In this document: one piece after another, positions 24,177-32,450 of the stretch
How the letters are laid out: each line of letters starts with the position of its first letter
How positions within the stretch are numbered: position 1 is the first letter of the stretch
Assembly: GCA_965228775.1 (NCBI GenBank)
Contig: OZ245840.1
Coordinates: 186,001 to 250,000 of the forward strand
From: JANQMY01 sp965228775
GTDB taxonomy: Bacteria; Pseudomonadota; Alphaproteobacteria; JANQMY01
Direction: 5' to 3'
DNA length: 64,000 nt
Made by a program: the position numbers and the translations under genes
The notes under the pieces: model-generated
What the model saw: the letters and a program-made list of their open reading frames with translations, nothing else
Told to the model about the DNA's origin: nothing
Databases searched by the model: none

Positions 24177-24338
24177 TCAGGCGTCAAGAGCGACGATCAA
24201 CGGAAAGCACGGCGATCGTTTGTAACACAAGCCAAGCACGTGAGGCCGCCGTTTTGAAATAGCTCTTTCTAATGGATGCTGTCAGATACTATGAACGAAG
24301 AGCAGACGCTGGCCTGCCTTGAGCAAGCGCTTGCACCT

Positions 24339-25901
24339 CTAATCTTGGTTATTCACGTCTTTGGACGGGGCCCCTATAAGATCATTTTTCAAGTCAGCAG
24401 GCTTATTCGCAGTCGCCTCGTTCCTCTTCCGCTTATCAATTCTCTCCTCAATCCCGGTATCCGGTTTAACCCCTACCAAATCTCCGCCGGGGTTCGAAAC
24501 ACTTGCAATATCAAGTTCGAATTCAGGCCCAACGAACGTGCCGCTATTCTCTTGTCTATCAACTTTATGCCCAGCGACGATTTGTTCCATATTCCTAGTC
24601 CCAAGATCAATGCGCGGTTTAGCGCCCCACTGACTGCCACGCGCAATGTCCGAATTGTTTGATCCCCCCTGTCTTGGGTCAAACTTACTCGACTGTTCGT
24701 TGACGTCAGAAGAGAGCGACGGCAGACTAGGTTCGTCAGCGACGACACTATTGTCGTCCACATAAGGCATCACAGGTTGACTGTTTTGATCGTCATATTG
24801 ATTCCCCAATGGACCTAGGTTCCCGTTACTATTGGCCCTGCTGCTTCTTTGTTTGATACGCGCATCGTCAATATAAACCTCGTTCTCTTGCCCTTTATCT
24901 TGGTCCTTTAGGATTACCCAGTCTTCTTGGGATTGATCGCCGAGATTAACTTCATCGCCCAGATCCGATGGTGCAGGCGTAATCGTCCCATTTCTCATCG
25001 GCGCATTATCATATTGATTTCCATACTGATCCTTATCATCGTTAGAATACCGCACATTGGACGGCTTAAACGCATTTTGGATCAACTCGCGGCCATATCC
25101 ATCCATATCCTGATCGTCTTCTTGCGACGAAACAGAACTGACCTGAGATAGAGCATCAAAAAACTGACCATCAGTCTCCACATCGTCGATATGGCCCTTC
25201 GCACCAAACGCATGGTCATTTCGTAAATTATTCGCTGATTCTTCTGCGATTAATGAGTCGATTTCCCACGCGGATCTTACAATCATCGAAGGCTCTAACG
25301 ACTGATATTGCTTAGTCGACGCGATCGAAGGTTGGCCGCCCTGCAAGCTCGTCGCGGCTTGCTCTATCAACTCACTATCGCCGGACCTTCCAAGTGACAC
25401 ATTACCAACCCCGGTATTGGCTGCACTGCTCATGAGCCCCAGCGATCCTCCTACCGAGTTTTCATCAGCAGCAGTCGGTATACCGCTTGCTTCGTAACCG
25501 CCATAGTTCGGCGGACTAAGTGTAGTGTGCGTGGTGGATTGCATTTGTGCAGTTTGCTGAGACCCGCGCACGGCTGAGAAGACATGCTCCAAATCACCGA
25601 CGGTTATATCACTAGAGGAATTCTTATTTGCGTATATTGCATTTAGATGGTTGTTCGCATCCTGCAATTTGGTGTCTGAAAACCCATTCCGCGCGAAATT
25701 GGTGCTTCGGCCGTTCATTTTCGTCAAAATCTTTTGAAGATTGTTATGGGAATCCGCTGAATTGCTCTGCGTTTTGGATTTGATTTGTATAAATCCGTGC
25801 TTGAGCGTGACCGCGACTTGTTCGTTTTTGTCCTCTACCTTGTTCAGTTCCGATAAGACCTTTGACGGACCGTCGGCGATACTCAGTTTGATGTCTACCA
25901 T
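24339..25901 (-). CDS. Orphan hydrophilic protein, cysteine-free and Asn/Asp/Gln/Ser-rich
   Basis: A 520-residue protein I do not recognise. It has no cysteine, no signal peptide and no membrane segment. An N-terminal ~115 residues look structured, with helices around LQKILTKMNGR and VGDLEHVFSAVRGS. Most of the rest is disorder-prone (SSVSSQEDDQDMDGYGR, repeated GNQYD motifs near residues 297 and 371, a basic KRKRNE near the end). The base composition is more AT-rich than its neighbours. It follows the CesT-like gene by 121 bp on the same strand. Lack of Cys, disorder and a chaperone-like neighbour would suit a secreted effector, which is inference. Confidence 0.6.
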   Translation of the reverse strand: MVDIKLSIADGPSKVLSELNKVEDKNEQVAVTLKHGFIQIKSKTQSNSADSHNNLQKILTKMNGRSTNFARNGFSDTKLQDANNHLNAIYANKNSSSDITVGDLEHVFSAVRGSQQTAQMQSTTHTTLSPPNYGGYEASGIPTAADENSVGGSLGLMSSAANTGVGNVSLGRSGDSELIEQAATSLQGGQPSIASTKQYQSLEPSMIVRSAWEIDSLIAEESANNLRNDHAFGAKGHIDDVETDGQFFDALSQVSSVSSQEDDQDMDGYGRELIQNAFKPSNVRYSNDDKDQYGNQYDNAPMRNGTITPAPSDLGDEVNLGDQSQEDWVILKDQDKGQENEVYIDDARIKQRSSRANSNGNLGPLGNQYDDQNSQPVMPYVDDNSVVADEPSLPSLSSDVNEQSSKFDPRQGGSNNSDIARGSQWGAKPRIDLGTRNMEQIVAGHKVDRQENSGTFVGPEFELDIASVSNPGGDLVGVKPDTGIEERIDKRKRNEATANKPADLKNDLIGAPSKDVNNQD

Positions 25902-26022
25902 GTTTCTAACTCGATCCTTTTCGCTTCCTTAAGTGAACCCGGCTGCCCTTCTACTGATCCTATTACTGATTATTTTTGCACGTTGCGCGCAAACCCTATC
26001 GACAATCGATCGGAGCACACAA

Positions 26023-26964
26023 TCAAGGTCTGATAACCCCCACTTCGAGCAAGGGTTCCATCTCACCGTGTGCACTCTCATCACCTTGAAGTACATGCGC
26101 TGCAATACCGGTATCGCTTATAATTGCCGTCAACACGGTTTCCACCGTCTTCTCGTCGATGGTTGCTGCCGGTAAAAACCAACTTGCCACAAGACTTCCC
26201 GTCGATGCCGGCCACACGCTTTGCGCCAATGTGCCGCTGAGCAGGAAGTTCTGCCCAATACTATGCGTTACCGGATCACTCGTTTCATCGCCGGAGGAGA
26301 ATTCTACTTGCCGCTCCGCCGATGTGACCATGCCGCCCTCATCCGCGACAAACGTTACAGGGCACCCGGACAAAGATAGAATACGCACATTCGTATAGGG
26401 GGCGAAAATGTTCACACCCGCGCCACTCGCCAACCTGTCGACAATATCGATCAGAGAAGCAGCTCGCGCTTTCCGGGTCTCCGCGACAGACCGGCCGCCA
26501 TCCTGACGACCCTCCAGGCCCTCCCTCTGCAGGGGACCTAAAGCCGCAAGACGCGGTGGCGCCAGCCTACCATCGGCCACGCTGGCGACGAACCAATCCC
26601 GCCACCTGTCGAGCAACCCCGGCAGTTTCAGCAAATCGGCGGAAAAACCCTCCGCCATGGCGTCCGAAAGGACAAAGCGTTTTGAAAGCGTGTAGAAGCC
26701 CACATCGTGAAAGCCACCAACGGTAAAGTCATCGGCATGGCCCGCATATACGTTATGTCGAGCGAGCTTGTTCAGACGTTCTGTATCAAGATGTTCATAA
26801 GCACCAATCGGCGCGGATAGCGTACAGGTTTCGCCATTTTCATCGAGGGAAATAAAGACCTGATTGTCCCTTATCACCAGCTCAACAACACCATCGGCGC
26901 CGTCCATTGGCTGTTCAAGCCGTAACGCATCGCCGGCGGATTCCAGAAATCGAGCAAACCTCAT
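26023..26964 (-). CDS. Protein with CesT-like (type III secretion chaperone) N-terminal half
   Basis: A 313-residue protein. Residues ~1-130 follow the class I secretion-chaperone pattern: an amphipathic helix (RFARFLESAGDALRL), then ELVIRDNQVFISLDENG and TCTLSAPIGAY strands, a helix ERLNKLARHNV, a strand VGFYTLSKRFVL and a final helix LPGLLDRWRDWFVAS. Residues ~160-313 form a second domain I do not recognise. The start is marked by AGGAG 7 nt upstream and overlaps the stop of a tiny upstream ORF (ATGA). CesT-class proteins bind unfolded effectors, usually encoded next door as here, but they are ~130-170 residues, so this is longer. No secretion apparatus genes are in the window. Confidence 0.45.
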   Translation of the reverse strand: MRFARFLESAGDALRLEQPMDGADGVVELVIRDNQVFISLDENGETCTLSAPIGAYEHLDTERLNKLARHNVYAGHADDFTVGGFHDVGFYTLSKRFVLSDAMAEGFSADLLKLPGLLDRWRDWFVASVADGRLAPPRLAALGPLQREGLEGRQDGGRSVAETRKARAASLIDIVDRLASGAGVNIFAPYTNVRILSLSGCPVTFVADEGGMVTSAERQVEFSSGDETSDPVTHSIGQNFLLSGTLAQSVWPASTGSLVASWFLPAATIDEKTVETVLTAIISDTGIAAHVLQGDESAHGEMEPLLEVGVIRP

Positions 26965-27041
26965 TGTTTTCTCCTGATTAATCCGGCCTCGTACGCACCG
27001 CCATGATTGCCATGAATCTCCGCCAATCGATTGGCGAGCAT
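26961..27041 (-). CDS. Tiny ORF overlapping the start of the CesT-like gene
   Basis: An ATG-started 26-codon frame ends in TGA within the ATGA that starts the next gene, the usual form of translational coupling. The sequence LANRLAEIHGNHGGAYEAG looks protein-like. In-frame codons continue upstream without ATG to a TAA near 27080. It may be a coupling leader or the tail of a decayed gene. Confidence 0.3.
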   Translation of the reverse strand: MLANRLAEIHGNHGGAYEAGLIRRKQ

Positions 27042-27207
27042 TTGTTCTGGGTCGTGCTGCTTAGTCTCAATTATTTGAATTTAGGAGTGTTTGAGATTTG
27101 TTGTCGTTGAATCTCATCTGTTTCCCAGCGCCTCTTGCGCCGCCCGAGAAAAAGATGAGGCACGCCAACGATGCCCTTTCCGTTCAGCCTCAACAACTGT
27201 CCCCTTT

Positions 27208-27222
27208 CTCCTGATACAGGAG
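27208..27222 (+). promoter_or_regulatory. Hairpin enclosing the Shine-Dalgarno of a 22-codon ORF
   Basis: CTCCTG-ATA-CAGGAG is a perfect 6-bp stem with a 3-base loop; the AGGAG of its 3' arm is the ribosome binding site of the ORF at 27229. Read on the minus strand it is likewise a palindrome in the leader of the CesT-like gene. Confidence 0.4.
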
Positions 27223-27228
27223 GCATAA

Positions 27229-27297
27229 ATGACCTCGTCCAGGAACACTTTGATTTTGCTGAATCGCAAAAGGTCTCTAGAGGTGGAGACTCAATAG
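27229..27297 (+). CDS. Possible 22-residue peptide with strong ribosome binding site
   Basis: AGGAGG lies 5 nt before an ATG that opens 22 codons, starting MTSSRNTLILLNRKRSLEV and ending at TAG 27295. The peptide has a hydrophobic core flanked by basic residues. The 511-bp stretch 26965-27475 has no larger gene, so this is its best plus-strand candidate. It could be a leader peptide, a small membrane or toxin-like peptide, or the start of a decayed gene. Confidence 0.35.
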   Translation: MTSSRNTLILLNRKRSLEVETQ

Positions 27298-27363
27298 GTT
27301 AACCAAGTTTAACCAGGGGCGATACAAACCGCGAAATGACGCCTGTCGGAGTTGCCGTTCGAT

Positions 27364-27387
27364 TGCGGCATACGCTGTCATGCCGCA
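27364..27387. other. 8-bp hairpin in the 26965-27475 gene-poor stretch
   Basis: TGCGGCAT (27364-27371) and ATGCCGCA (27380-27387) pair perfectly around an 8-base loop. No T-run follows on either strand. It lies about 90 bp beyond the stop of the ThDP-enzyme gene and may act as a weak end of its transcript. Confidence 0.35.
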
Positions 27388-27475
27388 GACGCACGGCTCG
27401 CCCCGCCCGTCTACAAAGGCGTGATCTTTGAGTTGGTGTACGGAGGATCGCCTCAGTGAACGGGCTGCCTCTTAG

Positions 27476-29209
27476 TCAGATCGGAATGTTCTCATAATAC
27501 GGAATGGCGATCTCATTCTCCGCCGCCACATCGCCGATCATGGACGCCGTCACCGGGTGGGCAATATCCGGATCGGTAATGATGTTGAGGCATGTGGGAC
27601 GGCCGGACGCTTGCGCCTGTTCGATGGCAGGCGCGATATCCTCGAAACGTTCGATACGTTCTCCCTCTGCGCCAAACCCCTTCGCCACTTGATCATAGTT
27701 TGTGTCGCTCAAGGCAACCGCGCTGCGCCTGTTGGGGCCGAAAACCAGATCCTGACCATTCCGCGACATGCCCCAGCCGGAATTGTTAAACACCATGGTC
27801 AGAATGGGCAGTTCATGGCGGACCATGGTGTCGAATTCTTGAATGTTGAAGCCGACGGCGCCGTCTCCCATCACCACGGCAACGGGGCGGTCAGGCTCTG
27901 CCGTGGCGGCCCCTATGGCCATGCCCGGTCCAATGCCAAGACAGCCAAGGTACCCATTTGCCATAAAGCGGCCAGGTGCGGGAACACGCAAGTGCATGGT
28001 CGCCCAAGACACGGCTTCGCCGCCGTCACAAACGATCGCTGTCTCTGGCCTCAGAGCCCCCATGGCGGCTTTCGCCGCATGGTACGGATGAATGGCGTTC
28101 GGCTTTGATTGGGCCGCCGCATCTTCGAACAGAGACCTTACTGCCTGCGGAGCGTTTTGAAGAATGCCGCGCCATTCGGCGTAATCTCGCCAGCTCTTTT
28201 CACGCGCTCCCTCTGCAAGCGCTTTGAAGCTTTCCGCGCAATCAGCGATCACCGGAATGTCCGGTGTTTGCAAGCGGCCAAGTTCATTTGCATCCGTGTC
28301 TATTTGGATCAGTTTGGCATCGGGCGGGATCACCCCGCCGGACCGTCCGCCCGTGAATAATCCCTGCCGCGCACCCGCCAGGAGCACCACATCCGGCGTG
28401 GTGCCGGACAAGGCGGCAACGCCCACCGCATCCACACCGCCGCAATTGTTCGGATGATCCGGGCGCAGCACGCCATGGGCTCGGCCATTCGCCACAACGG
28501 GAATGCCCGAAGCTTCCGCGAACTTCATCAACGGTTCCGAGCTTGGGCTCAGAATAGTGCCACCACCGGCGATGATGACCGGCCGCTCGGCGGATGCCAG
28601 CATCTCCAGCATCGCGGCCACCGCGTGCCCGCTTGGCGCCGGTGCGCGCAGCCGGTCTATGGCGCGGCGGTCCTCCACCGGCAGCATCAACGGCCTGGCA
28701 GGCGCAAACATGATGTCGATCGGCACTTCCAGAAATACCGGACCGGGCCGTCCCGTTTTGGCGATGCGAATGGCTTTTTCGATAAGATCCGGAATACGCT
28801 CCACATGGGTTACGCGATGCGCCCATTTGCAGACAGGGGCTGCCATGGCCACTTGATCGAAACCGCCCTGAAGCGGATTGGTTTCCGTCTCTCTAAGCGG
28901 CGGCGCGCCCGCAAAAAACAAGGTGGGGATTGCGTCTAGATACGCGCTGGCCATGGGCGTCAAGCCATTGGTAAAACCCGGTCCCGCCGTGATTACCGCG
29001 ACCCCGATCTCGCCGCCTGTGACGCGGGCATAGCCATCGGCCGCGTGCCCACATGTGGCCTCGTGCCGTGTGTCGATCAGGCTGAGGCCTTCATCTACCG
29101 CCGCCACAAGAAACGAATCCAAATGCCCGCCATGCAAGGCAAAAACATGTTTTACGCCAAGACGCGCAAGCGTCTGGGCCATCAAGCCACCGCCATTTAA
29201 TGTATTCAT
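27476..29209 (-). CDS. ThDP-dependent enzyme of the acetolactate synthase/2-hydroxyacyl-CoA lyase superfamily
   Basis: A 577-residue three-domain protein: an N-terminal PYR domain with FALHGGHLDSF and the catalytic Glu50 in TRHEAT, a central domain with PVIIAGGGTIL, and a PP domain with GDGAVGFNIQEFDTMVRHELP, the Mg-diphosphate motif ending in FNNSGWGM. The pattern is closer to benzaldehyde-lyase or 2-hydroxyacyl-CoA-lyase-like enzymes than to true IlvB, and no small subunit gene is near. It may split or join a 2-hydroxyacyl compound. It lies 34 bp after the ATC-hydrolase-like gene and is probably co-transcribed. Confidence 0.82.
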   Translation of the reverse strand: MNTLNGGGLMAQTLARLGVKHVFALHGGHLDSFLVAAVDEGLSLIDTRHEATCGHAADGYARVTGGEIGVAVITAGPGFTNGLTPMASAYLDAIPTLFFAGAPPLRETETNPLQGGFDQVAMAAPVCKWAHRVTHVERIPDLIEKAIRIAKTGRPGPVFLEVPIDIMFAPARPLMLPVEDRRAIDRLRAPAPSGHAVAAMLEMLASAERPVIIAGGGTILSPSSEPLMKFAEASGIPVVANGRAHGVLRPDHPNNCGGVDAVGVAALSGTTPDVVLLAGARQGLFTGGRSGGVIPPDAKLIQIDTDANELGRLQTPDIPVIADCAESFKALAEGAREKSWRDYAEWRGILQNAPQAVRSLFEDAAAQSKPNAIHPYHAAKAAMGALRPETAIVCDGGEAVSWATMHLRVPAPGRFMANGYLGCLGIGPGMAIGAATAEPDRPVAVVMGDGAVGFNIQEFDTMVRHELPILTMVFNNSGWGMSRNGQDLVFGPNRRSAVALSDTNYDQVAKGFGAEGERIERFEDIAPAIEQAQASGRPTCLNIITDPDIAHPVTASMIGDVAAENEIAIPYYENIPI

Positions 29210-29243
29210 CCGGCTTCAGATCATCTCTATTGGGTTACGAGGG

Positions 29244-29696
29244 TTATTTACGTTTTTCATAGCGGAAATCGCAGTGGCTTGCGCCTTGCATGCAGGTTTG
29301 AGTTCTTTTCAGGGTCAAGCCTTGTTGCTCTGCCTGCGGAATATCCCAGCCGCAAATGAGGTTGAACCCTATGTTGCTTGCCCCGAGTTCTTCCATCATT
29401 TTCGCATACCGGCACCCGGTGACATTGATGTCAAAATGGTCTTTGTCGGCGCGGACCACGTCGTAGTCGAGTGCATCACCTGCGGCAAACATTTTGGTTG
29501 CCTCGACCATGTCGGTCAGGTCCTCATAGACCGCGTCCGACTTCTGGGCTTCTTCTGTCATCTCCTTAAGCCGCTGCGCAAGAGCGGCATTGACGGTGTC
29601 TTCACCCAAGATGCGCTGCAGATCCCGGATCAGCGGCACCACATACTCCATCTGAATGGTGGTGCGCTCTAAAAAGGTAAGATTATCTTTCGACAT
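29244..29696 (-). CDS. L-2-amino-thiazoline-4-carboxylate (ATC) hydrolase-family protein
   Basis: A 150-residue protein whose C-terminal half carries the family pattern: INVTGCRYAKMMEELGA, GFNLICGWD and LKRTQTCMQGASHCDFRYEK. The last segment, with Cys-rich GASHCDFRY, is the clearest signature. The founding enzyme opens the thiazoline ring of ATC on the way to L-cysteine in Pseudomonas, but many family members have unknown roles. Paired here with a ThDP enzyme 34 bp downstream, it may serve in a sulphur- or C-C-bond pathway, which is inference. Confidence 0.75.
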   Translation of the reverse strand: MSKDNLTFLERTTIQMEYVVPLIRDLQRILGEDTVNAALAQRLKEMTEEAQKSDAVYEDLTDMVEATKMFAAGDALDYDVVRADKDHFDINVTGCRYAKMMEELGASNIGFNLICGWDIPQAEQQGLTLKRTQTCMQGASHCDFRYEKRK

Positions 29697-29752
29697 GGCA
29701 TCTCTCCCTGCTTCAGCTATTCCAGACTACACCCGTCGCAGCGCACAAAAAA

Positions 29753-29782
29753 GGGCGTGACCGGGAAACCCAGGTCACGCCC
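29753..29782 (-). terminator. Intrinsic terminator after the first small secreted protein gene
   Basis: GGGCGTGACC (29753-29762) and GGTCACGCCC (29773-29782) form a perfect 10-bp stem. On the minus strand it runs into TTTTTTGTG, a strong Rho-independent signal, about 38 bp after the stop at 29820. Confidence 0.85.
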
Positions 29783-29819
29783 CTTCCGCCGGCAAAGACC
29801 AGCAGAAATTTTTAAGCGA

Positions 29820-30164
29820 TTACTCGACAGAGATCACTTTTGCCGTGCCGGAGCGGCCGTCATTGGTGGTGAAAGCAGCCGTGTCACCAGCTTTCGGCTC
29901 TCCGCCGTCACCTTCGAAAGAAACACAAACTTCTTTGCCTTCTGCATCATTGCTGCAGATGGTGTTGCTGGCTTCGTCGAACTTGTAAGGGCCAGCAGCG
30001 CCGTCGTTTTCGCCGCCCACAACAGTTGCCGTCGCCGTTGCGTCATCATATGCGATCGTCACTTGAGCTCCGTCGGAACCGGTGTATTCGATCGTGGTGA
30101 CAGCAGCGTGTGCAGCCGTTGCAAACAGAGTAGAAACAAAAAGAACGCCTAAAGTTCTGAGCAT
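29820..30164 (-). CDS. Small secreted protein (paralogue A)
   Basis: From ATG 30164, with GGGGAAA before it, the precursor has 114 residues; the frame extends further upstream but without a better site. The signal peptide (LGVLFVSTLFATAAHA) is followed by AVTTIEYTGSDGAQVTIAYD and a Cys pair C70 and C80 (ICSNDAEGKEVC) that could form a disulphide. The product is probably periplasmic and beta-rich. It is clearly a paralogue of the gene 181 bp upstream. The family is unknown to me. Confidence 0.65.
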   Translation of the reverse strand: MLRTLGVLFVSTLFATAAHAAVTTIEYTGSDGAQVTIAYDDATATATVVGGENDGAAGPYKFDEASNTICSNDAEGKEVCVSFEGDGGEPKAGDTAAFTTNDGRSGTAKVISVE

Positions 30165-30345
30165 AGGTGTATTTCCCCGTTGGAAAAAGCGCGCGGCAGA
30201 CCGTCCGCCGTACGCATGGTGGCTCCCCAAAACGGATACGCATTTTTGGGATCTAAGGTGAGATACTCAATTTACGCCATTGAACCGGCGCAACCCGCGA
30301 AATCCGAGCAGCGCCGTGTACTCGTGAACCCAGTCCGATAGAAAA

Positions 30346-30675
30346 TTACTGGACGGAAATGATTTTAGCCGTACCCGACTGTCCGTCATTGGTGCTGAAA
30401 GCTGTCTCGTGGCCTGCTTCAGTGCCGGCGCTTTCAAACGTTGCGCAAACTTCTTTCCCTTCCGGGTCGGAGCTGCACACCGTGTTTGTGGCTTCATCCC
30501 ACTTGTATGGGCTGGCCGATCCGTCAGCGGTGTTGGTTGCCGTTGAGGTGGCATCGTCATAAGCGATGGTCACTGTTTGGCCATCACCAAGTGTGTATTC
30601 GATGGTGGTCACAGCCGCGCTCGCACTGGTGGCAAACAAGACGGCAAGTGCAATAAGTCCTAAAGTCCTGATCAT
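30346..30675 (-). CDS. Small secreted protein (paralogue B)
   Basis: A 109-residue precursor that repeats the plan of paralogue A: signal peptide ending ATSASA, mature AVTTIEYTLGDGQTVTIAYD, the Cys pair C67 and C77 (VCSSDPEGKEVC) and the shared end GTAKIISVQ. The two copies are tandem, on the same strand, and each has its own leader, so this is a local duplication with moderate divergence. No function is known. Confidence 0.65.
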   Translation of the reverse strand: MIRTLGLIALAVLFATSASAAVTTIEYTLGDGQTVTIAYDDATSTATNTADGSASPYKWDEATNTVCSSDPEGKEVCATFESAGTEAGHETAFSTNDGQSGTAKIISVQ

Positions 30676-30869
30676 GAGAGAATCCCCACAGGTTGGTTAT
30701 TGTTTTTTGCGCGGGGGAGATAATCACAAAATGCGCGAAAGGTTAACCATTATTTCGCCAAGAAAAGATGACGGATTTTCAACACCTTGCCTTGTCTGCG
30801 TCAGTCTTTCCGTCAGCTCGCAGGTGCAACAAAAGTAATATCGGCGCTGTTACTCAAGAATCGATGGCG

Positions 30870-32450
30870 CTAATGCGCCGCCACAGGTGCGCCTCCTCCG
30901 TCTGGTTTTCTCATAAAGGGTATCAGCAAAAAGGCTGACGCCATGACAGCCGCCACAAAGATCCAGAGATCGTTGTACGTCATCACCAAGGCTTCCCGTT
31001 CGGCAAGCCGTGTCGCCATTTCGGTTACCGCCGTTTGAGAAATTGTCTGGTCCGGCAGGATGGTTTCCAATTGCATGTCCGGCGCCGGTTCATTGGTAAT
31101 CGTGTCGAAGGCGGTCCGCCCTTCCGTCACCACTTCGGACAGCCGATGGTAATGATGATCGTGCCGGGTCTGCATCAACCAAGTGATGAGAGACAGTCCG
31201 ACGGCCCCGCCCAGGTTCCGCATAAGGTTAAAGAACCCACTGCCATTGCTGATGTCTTCTTCCTTGAGGAACCCTAACGCGACGGTGGAGCACGGCAAGA
31301 ACATCAGCATCATACCGAGGCCCCGAATGGCCTGCCCCCAAAACAGTTCGTTGAACCCCACATCATGCGTAAGGTCGGAATCCATCCACATACCGTAGGC
31401 GGTCAGACCGAACCCGATCGCCGCCATTAGGCGCAAATCGATGCGTTTTTCCAAGGACGCTGCGAGTATGCCGGACAAAGCCGCAAACGCCCCCATCACG
31501 ATCATCGTGTTGCCGATCTGATAGCTATTGTATCCTTGGATGGTGCTTAAGATCGCCGGTAACAAAAAGGTCGGTGCGAATTGCAAGAAACCGGTGATGA
31601 AAGAGAGTGTGCAGCCAAGGGCGAAGTATTTGTTTCGCCAGAGTCTGAAATCCACCACCGGATGCTCGACCGACAACTCCCGCCAAAGCAATAATACAAA
31701 CGATCCGACCGCGACAATCGTCAGCTGAAAGATCAATTGGCTTTCGAACCAGTCATATTTCGTCCCTTCCTTAAGCACATATTCCATGCTGCCGAGAAAC
31801 ACGACGATCAGAACGGTCCCCCAAATGTCGATGCGCTTCAGAAGGCTGTGATTGGGCCGGTCGAAATGGATTGTGTAATGGGCGGCGATCATGACGCCGA
31901 TCCCCAACGGTATGTTGATCAAGAAGATCCAGTGCCACGAAAACACCTCTGTGATCCAGCCGCCGAGTATCGGACCGATAATGGAGGGAAACATCATAAC
32001 GAACCCGACGGCCGCCATGGCTGTGGCTTGTTTCCCCGGTGGAAAAATCAGATAGACCGACGAAATCATGATCGGGATCATCAATCCCCCGAAAAGGCCC
32101 TGAAGGATCCGGAATATCACCATGGACGGTAAATCCCACGCACTGGCACAGGCGGCACTGGTGACGGTAAATCCAGCAACGGCAACCATCACCACATTGC
32201 GCGTGGAAAACACTTTCGTAAGCCATGCGGTAAGCGGAATGACGATGATCTCAGCCGTCAGGTAAGCAGACTGTACCCAGGCAACTTCTTCTATGGTCGC
32301 GCCTAGTGCGGCGCTCAACGTGCCAATCGAGCTTGCAACGATCTGAATGTCGACAACGGCCAAGAACGTGCCGACAATGAGCGCTGAAAACGCTATATAT
32401 TCTTTTACCGTGAGGGAAAACTCTTCAGCCGTTTCGGTTACAACCGACAT
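30870..32450 (-). CDS. emrB: DHA2-type MFS drug-efflux permease, EmrB-like
   Basis: A 526-residue, 14-helix transporter of the DHA2 branch. TM1 has FLAVVDIQIVASSIGTLSAAL, TM4 has FRILQGLFGGLMIPIMIS, and the TM5 motif reads FPSIIGPILGGWITEVFSW, the antiporter motif region. It would export hydrophobic drugs with EmrA and an outer-membrane channel. Its ATG follows the EmrA stop codon directly, so translation is likely coupled. Confidence 0.88.
   Translation of the reverse strand: MSVVTETAEEFSLTVKEYIAFSALIVGTFLAVVDIQIVASSIGTLSAALGATIEEVAWVQSAYLTAEIIVIPLTAWLTKVFSTRNVVMVAVAGFTVTSAACASAWDLPSMVIFRILQGLFGGLMIPIMISSVYLIFPPGKQATAMAAVGFVMMFPSIIGPILGGWITEVFSWHWIFLINIPLGIGVMIAAHYTIHFDRPNHSLLKRIDIWGTVLIVVFLGSMEYVLKEGTKYDWFESQLIFQLTIVAVGSFVLLLWRELSVEHPVVDFRLWRNKYFALGCTLSFITGFLQFAPTFLLPAILSTIQGYNSYQIGNTMIVMGAFAALSGILAASLEKRIDLRLMAAIGFGLTAYGMWMDSDLTHDVGFNELFWGQAIRGLGMMLMFLPCSTVALGFLKEEDISNGSGFFNLMRNLGGAVGLSLITWLMQTRHDHHYHRLSEVVTEGRTAFDTITNEPAPDMQLETILPDQTISQTAVTEMATRLAEREALVMTYNDLWIFVAAVMASAFLLIPFMRKPDGGGAPVAAH

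Noticed and set aside
24276..24662. 128-codon plus-strand ORF opposite the 520-aa orphan
   Set aside because: It is antisense to the orphan's C-terminal part, has no ribosome binding site, and reads as low-quality hydrophobic sequence.
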